Source: Draconibacterium mangrovi_A (lineage in GTDB: Bacteria > Bacteroidota > Bacteroidia > Bacteroidales > Prolixibacteraceae). From it: a stretch of 64,000 bases of DNA. The DNA lies in the NCBI RefSeq assembly GCF_037646455.1, contig NZ_JBBIXN010000001.1:1860001-1924000 (forward strand), written 5' to 3'. The notes below the pieces were generated by a model. That model ran no database searches. It was given only the letters and a program-made list of their open reading frames with translations, and was not told the origin of the DNA. Of this stretch, positions 32,789 through 41,994 are shown in pieces (within the stretch, counting starts at the first letter, position 1; every line of letters begins with the position of its first letter). The position numbers and the translations under genes are program-made.

Positions 32789-33244
32789 TTATTCTGTTCG
32801 CACAAAATTCGCTCCTTCACCAAATCTGAACCTGGCAATAAATCCCCAGTTCCCTGAATGGAAATCAAAATCACGTGTTACCGCAAAATGAGGTCTCCAA
32901 TCTACACCAATTGTTAGTGGAAAGTCAAATGAGTATTCAACACCAAAATCGCCTGCAATATTAAAATCGAAATCGTGTTCAAAGAAGAATTCAGGCCCTA
33001 CACCCGGATAGAATTTTAAACCGGTCGGACCTCCTGAAAGTGCGAACATCCAGTCGAAATATGGTGCAACTCCAAAACGATCGAAATAAACTGCCGTATG
33101 CAGACGTGGCGTTGCTGCAATTGGGATCGTTAGATCTGCTGAAAAGTTGTCACCAAACCTTATTCCGGCTTCCCAATTTGATTGAGCATTTGTAGTACTG
33201 CTAAGTATTAATAAAAATGCTGAGATAAAAAGTAGTTTTTTCAT
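32789..33244 (-). CDS. Small outer-membrane beta-barrel protein
   Basis: The ATG at 33244 gives a clean signal peptide (MKKLLFISAFLLILSSTTNAQ) and a 151-residue protein; the longer frame from 33346 adds 34 residues that look like leader sequence. Strands are visible as NWEAGIRFGDNFSADLTIP, LHTAVYFDRFGVAPYFDWMFAL, NIAGDFGVEYSFDFPLTIGVDWRPHFAV and WGFIARFRFGEG. It is probably an OmpX/OmpW-sized barrel. The end, GANFVRTE, lacks the usual terminal aromatic. Function unknown. Confidence 0.72.
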   Translation of the reverse strand: MKKLLFISAFLLILSSTTNAQSNWEAGIRFGDNFSADLTIPIAATPRLHTAVYFDRFGVAPYFDWMFALSGGPTGLKFYPGVGPEFFFEHDFDFNIAGDFGVEYSFDFPLTIGVDWRPHFAVTRDFDFHSGNWGFIARFRFGEGANFVRTE

Positions 33245-33394
33245 GATGTTTAAATTTTTAATGTGTAGTTTTTTAATTAATGCTATTTGTCTGTTATGTT
33301 TGCCCGTGAAATGTTTTATGCAATGATTTAAAATGTACAAAAGCATTTTTGCTTTCTTTAAAAGTTTGAATTATTATCAAGATCAATTTTTATT

Positions 33395-33985
33395 TTAATC
33401 CAACCCAATGCCTAACCCAAAACATAAGTACGATGTACTTGGAAAGTCTCCGGCTTTTGGGCTGTAACTGTATTTCAGTTTGAAAGAAAGTACAGCATTA
33501 ATTCCGGCGTGATAAAGAAATCCTGCTTCAGGTGCTATGTTAAATTGCCATTTATTATCCGACAGTGTAAATACTCCTATGTCGTTATTTTGTTCTGCGT
33601 AATTAGTCCCCAGACCAAAACCTGCATATGGCAGCATATCGCCGCCAGACGAAAAATATTTCTTCACATTTACATTTATGGGTATAATGTTGGTATATCT
33701 GAATTGTGTGCCGGTAATGGTTAAATCCTTATATTCGAATGTTTCTCCAGATATCTTTTCTCTGAAAATATTCCAACCAACGACGAAACCAACTGAAAGA
33801 TCTTCAGATAAAAATTTATTTGCTTCAAAATCGAGTCCCCTGGGACTGAAGTTATTTGTAAAATCGGCTGTTTTTCCCAAACTTATTGCTGGTAAATAAT
33901 TGACAATAAATACTGTTTCGTCCTGCCCCTTACTTGTAAAGACAACGAAACATGACATTATTACTATTAAAAATTTCTTCATCAT
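33395..33985 (-). CDS. Outer-membrane beta-barrel protein
   Basis: A 196-residue protein starting at 33985 or 33982 (MMKKFLIVIMSCFVVFTSKGQ). The strands include YLPAISLGKTADF, NKFLSEDLSVGFVVGWNIF, MLPYAGFGLGTNYAE, WQFNIAPEAGFLYHAGINAVLSFKLKYSYS and a terminal LCFGLGIGL. The start overlaps the end of the DUF4136 lipoprotein gene by 4 bases (ATGA), so the two are translationally coupled and probably act together at the outer membrane. Confidence 0.76.
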   Translation of the reverse strand: MMKKFLIVIMSCFVVFTSKGQDETVFIVNYLPAISLGKTADFTNNFSPRGLDFEANKFLSEDLSVGFVVGWNIFREKISGETFEYKDLTITGTQFRYTNIIPINVNVKKYFSSGGDMLPYAGFGLGTNYAEQNNDIGVFTLSDNKWQFNIAPEAGFLYHAGINAVLSFKLKYSYSPKAGDFPSTSYLCFGLGIGLD

Positions 33986-34671
33986 TGTTTTGGAGTTTTT
34001 ATGTGTAAATATGTACTCTGGTCGAAAACCTGCGAAATCTGTTTGTTTAACCTGTTCTGAATATTTTCAGATGAGCCGGCTAAAATTCCATTAACGGCAC
34101 CGGTCCAAACAATTGGGAATTTTACTGAAGGTGGAGTATCTTCAGGATGGGGCATTACAACATCATCCATATTAATCATTTCAATCATTACTGTACCCAA
34201 AGTATAGCCATAGCTTGGATAACCAGGGTATCCGGGGTATCCAGGATAACCGGGATAACCGGGCCACCACCAGTCCCATGGATACCAATACCACCAGTCC
34301 CACCAATAGTAATAGTAGAAATTAACATCCACTTCCAAAACCGAAACGAGTATTGAAACATCTGAATTTATACCACCAACCGTGTCGGTTTCCTCGGTCC
34401 AACCGTAAGCGAGTAAATTTTGCCTTACCTGTGAAAGTATATATGAATCCTGTGATTCATCAACATGAGGTGCCACCCCGTCCTTATCTGTAACGTATAT
34501 AATCGTATCATACAAATAGAATGAGGTTAAGTTTCCAAAGTCCTGGTCCGTGTCATATTTGGTTATGGCCAGATCCAGTTCATCCAGAGTTGCTTCAAAT
34601 TCAGGATAACAAGAATTTATTATAAGAGCCACCGGAAGTAAAAAAATAAATATTTTAAATCCTTTCTTCAT
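33982..34671 (-). CDS. DUF4136 lipoprotein with aromatic and Pro-Gly-Tyr tract
   Basis: A 229-residue lipoprotein (LIINSC, Cys21). The N-terminal part resembles DUF4136: ELDLAITKYDTDQDFGNLTSFYLYD, then VRQNLLAYGWTEETD and SDVSILVSVLEVDVNFYYYY. Residues about 118-157 are an unbroken aromatic run of Tyr and Trp followed by five Pro-Gly-Tyr units. The C-terminal part returns to the family pattern (GTVMIEMINMDD, KFPIVWTGAVNGIL). Aromatic loops at this place are also present in the lipoproteins at 17.5-18.8 kb, but this one is extreme. Coupled to the barrel gene downstream. Confidence 0.8.
   Translation of the reverse strand: MKKGFKIFIFLLPVALIINSCYPEFEATLDELDLAITKYDTDQDFGNLTSFYLYDTIIYVTDKDGVAPHVDESQDSYILSQVRQNLLAYGWTEETDTVGGINSDVSILVSVLEVDVNFYYYYWWDWWYWYPWDWWWPGYPGYPGYPGYPGYPSYGYTLGTVMIEMINMDDVVMPHPEDTPPSVKFPIVWTGAVNGILAGSSENIQNRLNKQISQVFDQSTYLHIKTPKQ
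34217..34261 (-). repeat. Five 9-base tandem units coding Pro-Gly-Tyr
   Basis: Five consecutive 9-base units (such as GGATAACCG and GGGTATCCG on the plus strand) lie inside the DUF4136 gene. The units differ at third-codon positions while keeping the amino acids, so the repeat is old or maintained by selection at the protein level. Confidence 0.8.
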
Positions 34672-34716
34672 GTTAATTATTTTTTGGTTATTTCTATTGA
34701 ATTCGCTTTTACCAGT

Positions 34717-36126
34717 TCAGAGTTTTACTGCAACCGGTGCTGTCCATGTTTCCATCTTTACAAGGTCGGGAACATAAACTCTTAGAATTAGATCAATTTC
34801 TTCATCTTTACGGTTTATGGGTAGCCAGTTTTCTTCCGGTACTCCTGCTGGTTTTTTTGCAGCGATGTAAATTTCAATTCCGCCGTCCGCATTTAATTTA
34901 TAACCTGCATTTTCTCCCACACTGTATTTTTTGCGGTCATTGGGAATAAAGAATCCGTTTGCTTTGTCATAAAGAGTCAGTGACCAAAATGCCTGATCAG
35001 GCGGGAGCTCGTCTTTTGTCATTTTTACCACATAATCATTCATAGCATTTAAAGGTTTGCCGTCTGCTGATGTTACATTCGGATACATGGCTTCTTCCAT
35101 AGGCAATCCAATAGGCCCGATAATCGATACAGTCAGAATGGTTTCCAGGTCAGTTAAGCCTTTTGTCTTGAACATTTTAGGTGACATTTCTTTAATCAGA
35201 TTTGGATCACTCAATTTCCCGAGATATTCCTGCTGTATTTTTTCGGCAACAGCATAGAATTTTTTACTGTCAATTTTAATTCCGTCAGGATCGAATTTTT
35301 TTCCGGGTACAATACCCAAAGGTTTATATGCTTCCAGTATCGCCCGATCTTCTGCATCATTCTTATCGAATGAAAGATGATTAAAAACAAATTGCATGAC
35401 TTCCAGCAGGTTATTTTTAAAAACATCCAGATCGGTTTTACCTACATCCGGGAAGGAAGTATCTTTGGGAGGCAATGCTTTACCACCATTGTATTCTGAA
35501 AGTGTTTGAATCTTAATGGTTCCTATTTCATCCACAATTTTTTTGAATCTATCAGGATCGTTTGCATGGGGCATAATGCGCACTACAGCGGAAACAAAAT
35601 CTCCAGTAGTTTTATAAATCTCATCAACTCCCTCGACAGGTTCTCCATTGTAATTCTCCGTTCTGTCGGAATAAAACAGGATTTTTTCAGGTTGCTGAAA
35701 ATCACCATTACGCGTTGCTTTGGGCACATCAACATAATGGTCGTAGGCGGTTACCATAAGTGATACATATTTGGAATCAAAAGCCGGTAAAAAAAGAATT
35801 ACTGGTTCTGTTCTTAGGTCAAGCATACAAGTTGAGTAGAAACTGTCGTTATTCGGACGCGCAATTTCTCTCATGGTATGATCTTTTAACTTCGTATCAG
35901 CATCGATGGTATTCCACCCTCCCTGTTTTATGGCAAATTTGTTGTTTACATTGTACATGGCTACATACTGGTAGGATCGCTTTACAATATTTTCGATTTG
36001 CTCGTCGGTTAGAATGACAACTCCGTTTTCATCTGCTTCAATGGTGGCTTTTTTATTGGTAGTTGAAGTACAACTTGCGATAAGTAGTCCTAAACAAACT
36101 ACGCCGACTGTATATACCTTTTTCAT
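34717..36126 (-). CDS. DUF1254/DUF1214 lipoprotein, copy 1
   Basis: A 469-residue lipoprotein (LLIASC, Cys19). The DUF1254 part spans about 45-190: IVKRSYQYVAMYNVNNKFA, REIARPNNDSFYSTCMLDLRTEPVILFLPAF, YVSLMVTAYDHYVDVP. The DUF1214 part spans about 335-460: MNDYVVKMTKDELPPDQAFWSLTLYDKANGFFIPNDRKKYSVGENAGYKLNADGGIEIYIAAKKP, followed by NWLPINRKDEEIDLILRVYVPD. No enzymatic activity is established for the family. A second, divergent copy lies at 39813. The two frame a set of hydrolases. Confidence 0.88.
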   Translation of the reverse strand: MKKVYTVGVVCLGLLIASCTSTTNKKATIEADENGVVILTDEQIENIVKRSYQYVAMYNVNNKFAIKQGGWNTIDADTKLKDHTMREIARPNNDSFYSTCMLDLRTEPVILFLPAFDSKYVSLMVTAYDHYVDVPKATRNGDFQQPEKILFYSDRTENYNGEPVEGVDEIYKTTGDFVSAVVRIMPHANDPDRFKKIVDEIGTIKIQTLSEYNGGKALPPKDTSFPDVGKTDLDVFKNNLLEVMQFVFNHLSFDKNDAEDRAILEAYKPLGIVPGKKFDPDGIKIDSKKFYAVAEKIQQEYLGKLSDPNLIKEMSPKMFKTKGLTDLETILTVSIIGPIGLPMEEAMYPNVTSADGKPLNAMNDYVVKMTKDELPPDQAFWSLTLYDKANGFFIPNDRKKYSVGENAGYKLNADGGIEIYIAAKKPAGVPEENWLPINRKDEEIDLILRVYVPDLVKMETWTAPVAVKL

Positions 36127-36250
36127 ATTTTTATATTTTATTTTTTATTAAATCTCCTAATTATTTCAAAATCTTAACGTTACGATATCCTTTAGTTTTT
36201 CGTGGATTGAAACTTGCCGGATCTGTAATCTTATTTTCTATCAAATGAAG

Positions 36251-37078
36251 TTAGCTGCCTTCCGATTTAAAAAAGTTTAGTAAAAGGCGACTTAATCTAT
36301 CCGGATCATCTACGGGAACCCAATGACTGACGCCCTCCAACCGTTCGTATCGCCATGAAGCATCTACATATTGAGCCGAGGTAATCATCTGGTCTTCGGC
36401 CAGAGCCACGTCTTCAGTACTCCATATTCCTAACACCGGTATCTTTACGCGTGGAAAATCAGCTTTCCATAATTTGGATAAATTTGCCCGGTACCAATTC
36501 ATTCCCGCTGTCAAACGACCAGGCCGGTTAAGGTCTTCGATCCAGTGATCCATTTCCGGGTGATTGTTGACAGTCTTTCTGAAAATAGACCAGTTATCGG
36601 CCATGAATACTTTTTCAGCAATTCCGCCCAGTTGAAAAAACAGAACATACCAGCCCTTTTTCTTTTGTTCAAAACCAGCAGATGCATATGCACTGGGATG
36701 ACCAACGGATATGGCAGTATAACTTTTAAAGTGGTCAGGATATGTCCCCGCCAAATACCAGCCAATCATAGCGCCCCAGTCGTGAGCAACCAGCTTGACT
36801 TTATTAATATTCAGCTGATCCAGGATGGCTATTACATCCTTGGCAATAAGTTCTATCTGGTAGTTTTTTTTGCCTTCAGGTGCATCTGATAGTCCAAAGC
36901 CTCGCTGGTCGGGCGCAATGATTTTATAACCTGAATCTGTCAGGTTGGGAATGACACCACGCCATAAATAATTGGAATCAGGAAATCCATGAAGAAGGAG
37001 TACCGGTTCTCCTTCTCCTTCTATTAAAACGTTCAGATTAAGGTTATTAATCTTCATGCTTCTTCCTTTAATGCTCAT
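36251..37078 (-). CDS. Alpha/beta hydrolase of the epoxide hydrolase/haloalkane dehalogenase type
   Basis: A 275-residue protein with no signal peptide, so presumably cytosolic. The oxyanion segment is LLHGFPDSNYLWR (His30-Gly31). The nucleophile is Asp100 in AHDWGAMIGW, which is Asp rather than Ser, as in epoxide hydrolases and haloalkane dehalogenases. The catalytic His is in GVSHWVP near the C terminus. Between them is a helical cap (about 125-200) and PVLGIWSTEDVAL with an acidic residue. An alternative start 7 codons in exists. Substrate is unknown. It lies between the MBL gene and the DUF1254 copy 1 gene. Confidence 0.87.
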   Translation of the reverse strand: MSIKGRSMKINNLNLNVLIEGEGEPVLLLHGFPDSNYLWRGVIPNLTDSGYKIIAPDQRGFGLSDAPEGKKNYQIELIAKDVIAILDQLNINKVKLVAHDWGAMIGWYLAGTYPDHFKSYTAISVGHPSAYASAGFEQKKKGWYVLFFQLGGIAEKVFMADNWSIFRKTVNNHPEMDHWIEDLNRPGRLTAGMNWYRANLSKLWKADFPRVKIPVLGIWSTEDVALAEDQMITSAQYVDASWRYERLEGVSHWVPVDDPDRLSRLLLNFFKSEGS

Positions 37079-37132
37079 TTTTTTATTTCTTTATTTAACC
37101 AAATATCATTTTATAACCTTTACTTCTACTAA

Positions 37133-38944
37133 TTAATCTTCTAAAGGAGGAATAGTATAATTTTTTGCGGGTTCAAACACATCAAACATATTCCAGATGG
37201 ATACCAATACCTTGTTATCTCCATCGATAACTACTTTACCCTTTTTTATTGCTTCCTCAAGTGTTACAGAATTCAGGTATAAGGCAGCCCAGGTTAAAGC
37301 ATCCAGTTTTAAAGTAAAATCTGTTTTTTTGTAGTAATCAGCCGGTGTAGGTATAAATTCTACTACTCCTTTTCTAATATGCAGGGCAACCGATTGATTT
37401 CCTTTATCAGTAAATTCAAATTCAATAACCTTATCTGTTTCTTCACTTTTTTTGGGGTCGATGCGTACTCTGTAATAATCTACAAAAGTTGTCGGTGAAG
37501 ATGCTATGATCTCGGCTGAAGGAGGAATTAATTTTGGATAGTTTACCTTACCCTCCAACGCTAAAGCTTCGGTTAGCAAGAACGCACGGGCAATGGAACC
37601 TGTGGTGCGGTAACCCATCTGGCGTAATAACTCAGCTTTGATAGATCGTATTTCTGTATTGGTTGGTTCCAGCAAATAAGCATATTGAATTATTTGAGCA
37701 CCCCAGGCAAACTCATTGTTCTCTAAAGCTTGTTTTGCTTCTGCAATTACCTTTTCCTGACCTCCAATTAATTTTACCATTCTTTCGGCTTCTTCCGTTG
37801 GAGGAATTGCAAAGAGTTTTGTTACATCCCCATCAAACCATCCAATTACATACTGATAAATTGCTTCGGGAAAATGAACGGTTTCTCCGTAGGTTTGTGC
37901 ATTCTCCGGAATATTTTTCATGTGTTCCGGAATATAAATGGCATGTCTTAGTTCATCCGGCCCCAAACCGCCAAGTATGCCTCGCAATGTTTGGTCGTAG
38001 GTTAAAGTAAGCTGGTCCATGTAGCCGGTTAAACGTCTTGCAACCTCTTCCTTGCCTGTTATTGCACGGGTATGTGTATTTGAAAGAATTTCAGGCTGTA
38101 AATCCCGGATTACCTTTAATCCATCTCTCCAGATTAGGGGATCACGGTAAACACCTCCACGAAGTGTATAAATATTAGGAGTCCCTGGCCAAAAGAAATT
38201 ATTCATGACTAATCCCTTTTCCGGAACATATACCGTAAGATTATAATCATCCGAAGTGTATTTCGTAAAGAATTGAAGTTTTACACCCAGAACTTCAAGT
38301 TCTTCTCCGTCGGAAACTGTTTTGTTTGCCGGAATAAATGCGATAGGTTTTCCTACTTCCAGTTTTCCTGCAAGGGCTGCATCAGGTCCTTCCACAGGCA
38401 TGAAATTATTAAATTGAATTAAAAGCCTGGAAGTCATCAATGGGCCAACTTCGGGTATTGCTGAAGGTGATCCTCCTCCCTTTAAGCTCGATTCAACCGT
38501 TTCATTCAACTTTGGATGTCCGATTACCATCACATCATCGGGATTATCAACCAGAGCACCGGCACCCAGTGCATAATGCGAATGGCTGTATATGATTACC
38601 TTTATCGGTTTACTGCTAACTTTCTCGATAGCAGTCCGTATATGTTCTGCTTCTTCTTTGGTATCTCCGGCATCATAAACAATAAGCCCATCATCGCCTT
38701 CTATCACCGTTGAGTTTGCAAGAGAATAACCACCAATGCACCACACCCCATCGGCTAGTTTTTCGGTGGTAGGTTCGAGATATGTAATTTTTGGTGCTGT
38801 CTCAAGAACTTTTTTATTCACAATGGCCCCATTGGGAGCTTCTACCAGTTCTACATTGCCGCCCATATATCGGGACTTTTCTTGTGAATAACCATAAAAA
38901 GTAATGATTACCATAATAAGTAAAAAGACGGATTTAGATTTCAT
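37133..38944 (-). CDS. Alkylsulfatase-like metallo-beta-lactamase-fold protein with altered metal site
   Basis: A 603-residue secreted protein (signal peptide ending FYGYSQ). It has the full order of SdsA/BDS1 alkylsulfatases: an MBL domain (about 60-330), the helical dimerisation domain (about 370-470, AKQALENNEFAWGAQIIQYAYLL) and the C-terminal SCP2-like domain (about 500-600, FTLKLDALTWAALYLNSV). However, the zinc motif HxHxDH reads H121-S-H-Y-A-L126, so the Asp and last His are replaced by Ala and Leu. Later elements such as LSNTHTRAITGKEEV, near the distal His, are kept. Activity against alkyl sulfates is therefore doubtful or modified. It follows the transporter-like gene after 18 bases. 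Confidence 0.85.
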   Translation of the reverse strand: MKSKSVFLLIMVIITFYGYSQEKSRYMGGNVELVEAPNGAIVNKKVLETAPKITYLEPTTEKLADGVWCIGGYSLANSTVIEGDDGLIVYDAGDTKEEAEHIRTAIEKVSSKPIKVIIYSHSHYALGAGALVDNPDDVMVIGHPKLNETVESSLKGGGSPSAIPEVGPLMTSRLLIQFNNFMPVEGPDAALAGKLEVGKPIAFIPANKTVSDGEELEVLGVKLQFFTKYTSDDYNLTVYVPEKGLVMNNFFWPGTPNIYTLRGGVYRDPLIWRDGLKVIRDLQPEILSNTHTRAITGKEEVARRLTGYMDQLTLTYDQTLRGILGGLGPDELRHAIYIPEHMKNIPENAQTYGETVHFPEAIYQYVIGWFDGDVTKLFAIPPTEEAERMVKLIGGQEKVIAEAKQALENNEFAWGAQIIQYAYLLEPTNTEIRSIKAELLRQMGYRTTGSIARAFLLTEALALEGKVNYPKLIPPSAEIIASSPTTFVDYYRVRIDPKKSEETDKVIEFEFTDKGNQSVALHIRKGVVEFIPTPADYYKKTDFTLKLDALTWAALYLNSVTLEEAIKKGKVVIDGDNKVLVSIWNMFDVFEPAKNYTIPPLED

Positions 38945-38962
38945 GATTTAAATATTTAGATA

Positions 38963-39805
38963 TTAAGAATTACTTTTCCCACTCAGGATACTTTTTGGTA
39001 ATAATATTTGCAACTGAAAACGCCATTGCCATTCCGGACCAAAATCGGGATGAACAACATTGTAATAAATCTGTGTTTGCAGGTTAAGAGGTAATTTCCC
39101 TCCAAGGAAGACCAGTTTACCACCACCCAGTCCAAGTGGGATAATCCATTTTTGTCCGTCAGATGCAGTCCAGTCGGCAGTAATAATTGGTGCGCTGTTT
39201 ACATACCAGCCATCACCTAATTGCCGCACAATAAACAGGTTAAGCAGCATGTGATTTACATCAGCAGCTTCCTCCTTTCCTGCAAACGACCATGAATTAT
39301 TAATTAATACTCCAAAAGTCCAGTCTCCGGGCTGAACCAGCGTCACAAACGATGGGCCGATACTCCATTTTTGTGATCCTCTTTTTTCTCCTCCGGTCGG
39401 AATTTCAATAACAGGTCCGATTCCCCACATCGTTTTACTTTCAGGAGCATAAAAAGCAGTAAAAACGATATCACTTAATCCTGACGTGGTTTTCCCTGAT
39501 TCACTGCTAAAATCGGGAATATTGATGATGGGAAAGATAGTACGGGTGATAATCCTTCCCTCTGCAAATGGCAAAACCGGCTGAATATTTAATACATTCA
39601 TATTACGATTGTGTGGACCGTAATTCATATTCAGGTTATTCTGAAATGGAAAACTCATCAGATCGGCAATTGGATTGGCAGCCTGCTGTGCGAGATCATC
39701 TTTCGAATCCTGTGCAAATAACAGATGCGAACATAGGATGCATAATAAAAAGGGAAAAACTCTTTTTAACTTCTTAACTGTGGTAATAAATACTTTATGC
39801 TTCAC
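38963..39805 (-). CDS. Outer-membrane transporter-like protein
   Basis: A 280-residue protein with a signal peptide (hydrophobic at about 15-30, ending LLFAQ). It reads QAANPIADLMSFPFQNNLNMNYGPHNRNMNVLNIQPVLPF, then IITRTIFPIINIP, GLSDIVFTAFYAP, GIGPVIEIPTGGEKRGSQKWSIGPSFV and LGGGKLVFLGGKLPLNLQTQIYYNVVHP. This matches neuromedin-U-like or phenol-pathway outer-membrane transporter proteins of Proteobacteria and Bacteroidota. It lies 7 bases after the DUF1254 copy 2 gene and precedes the alkylsulfatase-like gene, so uptake of a hydrophobic or sulfated compound is a possible role. Confidence 0.8.
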   Translation of the reverse strand: MKHKVFITTVKKLKRVFPFLLCILCSHLLFAQDSKDDLAQQAANPIADLMSFPFQNNLNMNYGPHNRNMNVLNIQPVLPFAEGRIITRTIFPIINIPDFSSESGKTTSGLSDIVFTAFYAPESKTMWGIGPVIEIPTGGEKRGSQKWSIGPSFVTLVQPGDWTFGVLINNSWSFAGKEEAADVNHMLLNLFIVRQLGDGWYVNSAPIITADWTASDGQKWIIPLGLGGGKLVFLGGKLPLNLQTQIYYNVVHPDFGPEWQWRFQLQILLPKSILSGKSNS

Positions 39806-39812
39806 GATAATT

Positions 39813-41243
39813 TTATTTTAAAATTTGGACATCGGGGAGTTCAAAACTCTTATCGAAGTAACTTTCCTGCGGGCCGTAAAAACGGAAAAGCAGGAAAAAA
39901 TCTTCACCGTTGGTAGGTATCCAATTCGATTCCATTCCTTCGGGAGCTGTTTTGCTGAAATAGATGTCAACCGATCCGTCGTCATTCAATTTCATATTTT
40001 CTTTATCATACGACGATAAACCGACCCTTCCGGTGTCGCTATATATCCATGCTTTGGTCTTTTTACTATAGACAATAACTGACCAAAAATCGCGGGCAGG
40101 AACTTCGGCCGGAACGGTAAGTTTGTATTGTTTTTCGCCTTTAAGGAAATTCCCGTCAGCATCTTTCATTGCATTCAGATAAGCTGTTGCTTTGCCTAAA
40201 TACCGTGGGAAAAAAGTAGCCCAATGAAAAAGGCTGCCTCTATCATCTATAAGTAAGTAATCGCCTTCGTCGAATACAAATCCATCATTCGAAGGTTCTC
40301 TAATGGCCATCCACTGCCTGTCGTCCCATTGCTTAATGAATGAGAATCCCGGAGTTTCAAACATATATTCCAGATAATCATAGCCATCAGTAATAGCTTT
40401 TTTAAGGGCCTTTTTTACTTTTTCGCTGGGTTGAAACGGTTTGTCTTTTACAATTCCGATTGAAGCCAGCATTCCGCCCATTACCATATCCCTTTCCTGT
40501 AAGGGTTCGGTATCGATTAATTCTTTGATATATTTGAAATAGCTGTCATCGTATTTGGGCAAAGTTGGCAGGTGTTTCCCTGCCATATCAATATATTCTC
40601 CTTCAGGCGGATTACTAATTTTTGTAGCACTATAGGCATTAATATTTTTGGAGTATTCTGCTGCTTCTTTATAACTGGCTCCGCCTAATGGTATACATCG
40701 TAATGCAACAAAAACCTGATAGGAATTTACGTGTACATTAATACAACCTTCAATCTCTTTTCCCCCATATTCAGGAGGAAGGAAAACGTACTTTCCTCCT
40801 TTCCCTTTGTCTTCACCTGCAGGTCCGATATCTGCAACGGGCTCCTGCCAAATGTCGACTGCACTTCCGAATATAGCTGTTCTATCGGAGGCCGGTGGGA
40901 TATCCAGAACAACAGGCCCTTCTTTCGTATTTAAAAATATTGATGCATATGGAGTTTGATTATTGGCAGTAAGTGCTTCTATAGATGCTGTAGGTGGTGC
41001 TGAAAGCCAGTAAACAGTATTGTAACTTCCTCCCAATCCAAAGTTTGCGTCTCTCATGCAGATCATGCTAACTGCCGGTATTGACCAGTTAACTGCTTCG
41101 ATACCCCGCTGGTAAGCCATTTGATATTCCCAGTCAATGTTTTGGGGCAACTGGGATTGTTTTAACTGCTTGCTTTCCTGGTTACATGCCATAAAAAAGA
41201 GACATGCCAATAAAATAATTAAGTAATTGAATTTGGTTTTCAT
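39813..41243 (-). CDS. DUF1254/DUF1214 lipoprotein, copy 2
   Basis: A 476-residue lipoprotein (LACLFFMAC, Cys20). It has DUF1254-like N-terminal features: WSIPAVSMICMRDANFGLGGSYNTVYWLSAPP, YASIFLNTKEGPVVLDIPPASDRTAIFGSAVDIW, YVFLPPEYGG. The DUF1214 end is recognisable: KGEKQYKLTVPAEVPARDFWSVIVYSKKTKAWIYSDTGRVGLSSYD, DGSVDIYFSKTAPEGMESNWIPT, FFLLFRFYGPQ. It is only distantly similar to copy 1, mainly in the C-terminal part. It leads an operon with the transporter-like and alkylsulfatase-like genes (gaps of 7 and 18 bases). Confidence 0.87.
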   Translation of the reverse strand: MKTKFNYLIILLACLFFMACNQESKQLKQSQLPQNIDWEYQMAYQRGIEAVNWSIPAVSMICMRDANFGLGGSYNTVYWLSAPPTASIEALTANNQTPYASIFLNTKEGPVVLDIPPASDRTAIFGSAVDIWQEPVADIGPAGEDKGKGGKYVFLPPEYGGKEIEGCINVHVNSYQVFVALRCIPLGGASYKEAAEYSKNINAYSATKISNPPEGEYIDMAGKHLPTLPKYDDSYFKYIKELIDTEPLQERDMVMGGMLASIGIVKDKPFQPSEKVKKALKKAITDGYDYLEYMFETPGFSFIKQWDDRQWMAIREPSNDGFVFDEGDYLLIDDRGSLFHWATFFPRYLGKATAYLNAMKDADGNFLKGEKQYKLTVPAEVPARDFWSVIVYSKKTKAWIYSDTGRVGLSSYDKENMKLNDDGSVDIYFSKTAPEGMESNWIPTNGEDFFLLFRFYGPQESYFDKSFELPDVQILK

Positions 41244-41334
41244 ATTGCTGTTTTAAGAGATAATTATAAAAGCTAGTATATTGAAAATGAAAATTTAGTT
41301 TTAAGTTATGAATGCAAAATATTTAAGCCGGAAT

Positions 41335-41994
41335 TTAAAATCGAAATCCCAGCAGAACATACAACTGGCTTAAATTTGAGCCCTGATTTTTAAGCAAATC
41401 CGTAAAACCATATTGATAACCTCCTTCAACAAAAAGGAAAAATACATCTACTCCAACGCCAAGACGTCCCCCCAATTGAAACTGATTAAAATCTCCTAAT
41501 GATAAATCGAATGGATTATCACCAATGCTGGTTATATATCCGGGTACCACGCCTCCAAATATCCTAATTCCCAATACTCTTCTGGTTTCTGCCAGCAAGT
41601 TCAGCCCGACAGTGAGCGGCAGTTCTAATTGCCTGATGTACATGGTTTCTTCCGCATTTGACACATCATCAAGCGCTACCACCGAACCATTGTAATTTAA
41701 TCCTGCTTCCCAATAGCCGAATCGTCCTCTTTTATAGGAGAAACCTGCGATAAATCCTGCAGCGTATGCTGACTCATAGGTGCTTTTTGGTAGTAAGATC
41801 TGACTTGCTGTTAATCCACCGTAGATCTTAAAATCGCTGACTCGTTTATAAGATTTTTTTTCAGGACTTATTTTAACAATCGTATCCGGAACAATATCAT
41901 TTTCCTCTGCCAAAGAATCTATTTGAGCAATGGCTACTGTATTTATCAGAATAACAACTAATAATGGCAGGTATAGTTTTTTCATTTTACTCAT
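41335..41994 (-). CDS. Outer-membrane beta-barrel protein
   Basis: A 219-residue protein starting at 41994, or at 41985 with three residues less; both give a signal peptide ending VAIAQ. Strands: DFKIYGGLTASQILLP, SAYAAGFIAGFSYKRGRFGYWEAGLNYNG, ELPLTVGLNLLAETRRVLGIRIFGGVVPGYI, FQLGGRLGVGVDVFFLFVEGGYQYGFTD and a terminal LYVLLGFRF. It follows the phosphatase gene with an overlap of up to 8 bases and so is in the sulfatase-phosphatase operon. Confidence 0.78.
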   Translation of the reverse strand: MSKMKKLYLPLLVVILINTVAIAQIDSLAEENDIVPDTIVKISPEKKSYKRVSDFKIYGGLTASQILLPKSTYESAYAAGFIAGFSYKRGRFGYWEAGLNYNGSVVALDDVSNAEETMYIRQLELPLTVGLNLLAETRRVLGIRIFGGVVPGYITSIGDNPFDLSLGDFNQFQLGGRLGVGVDVFFLFVEGGYQYGFTDLLKNQGSNLSQLYVLLGFRF

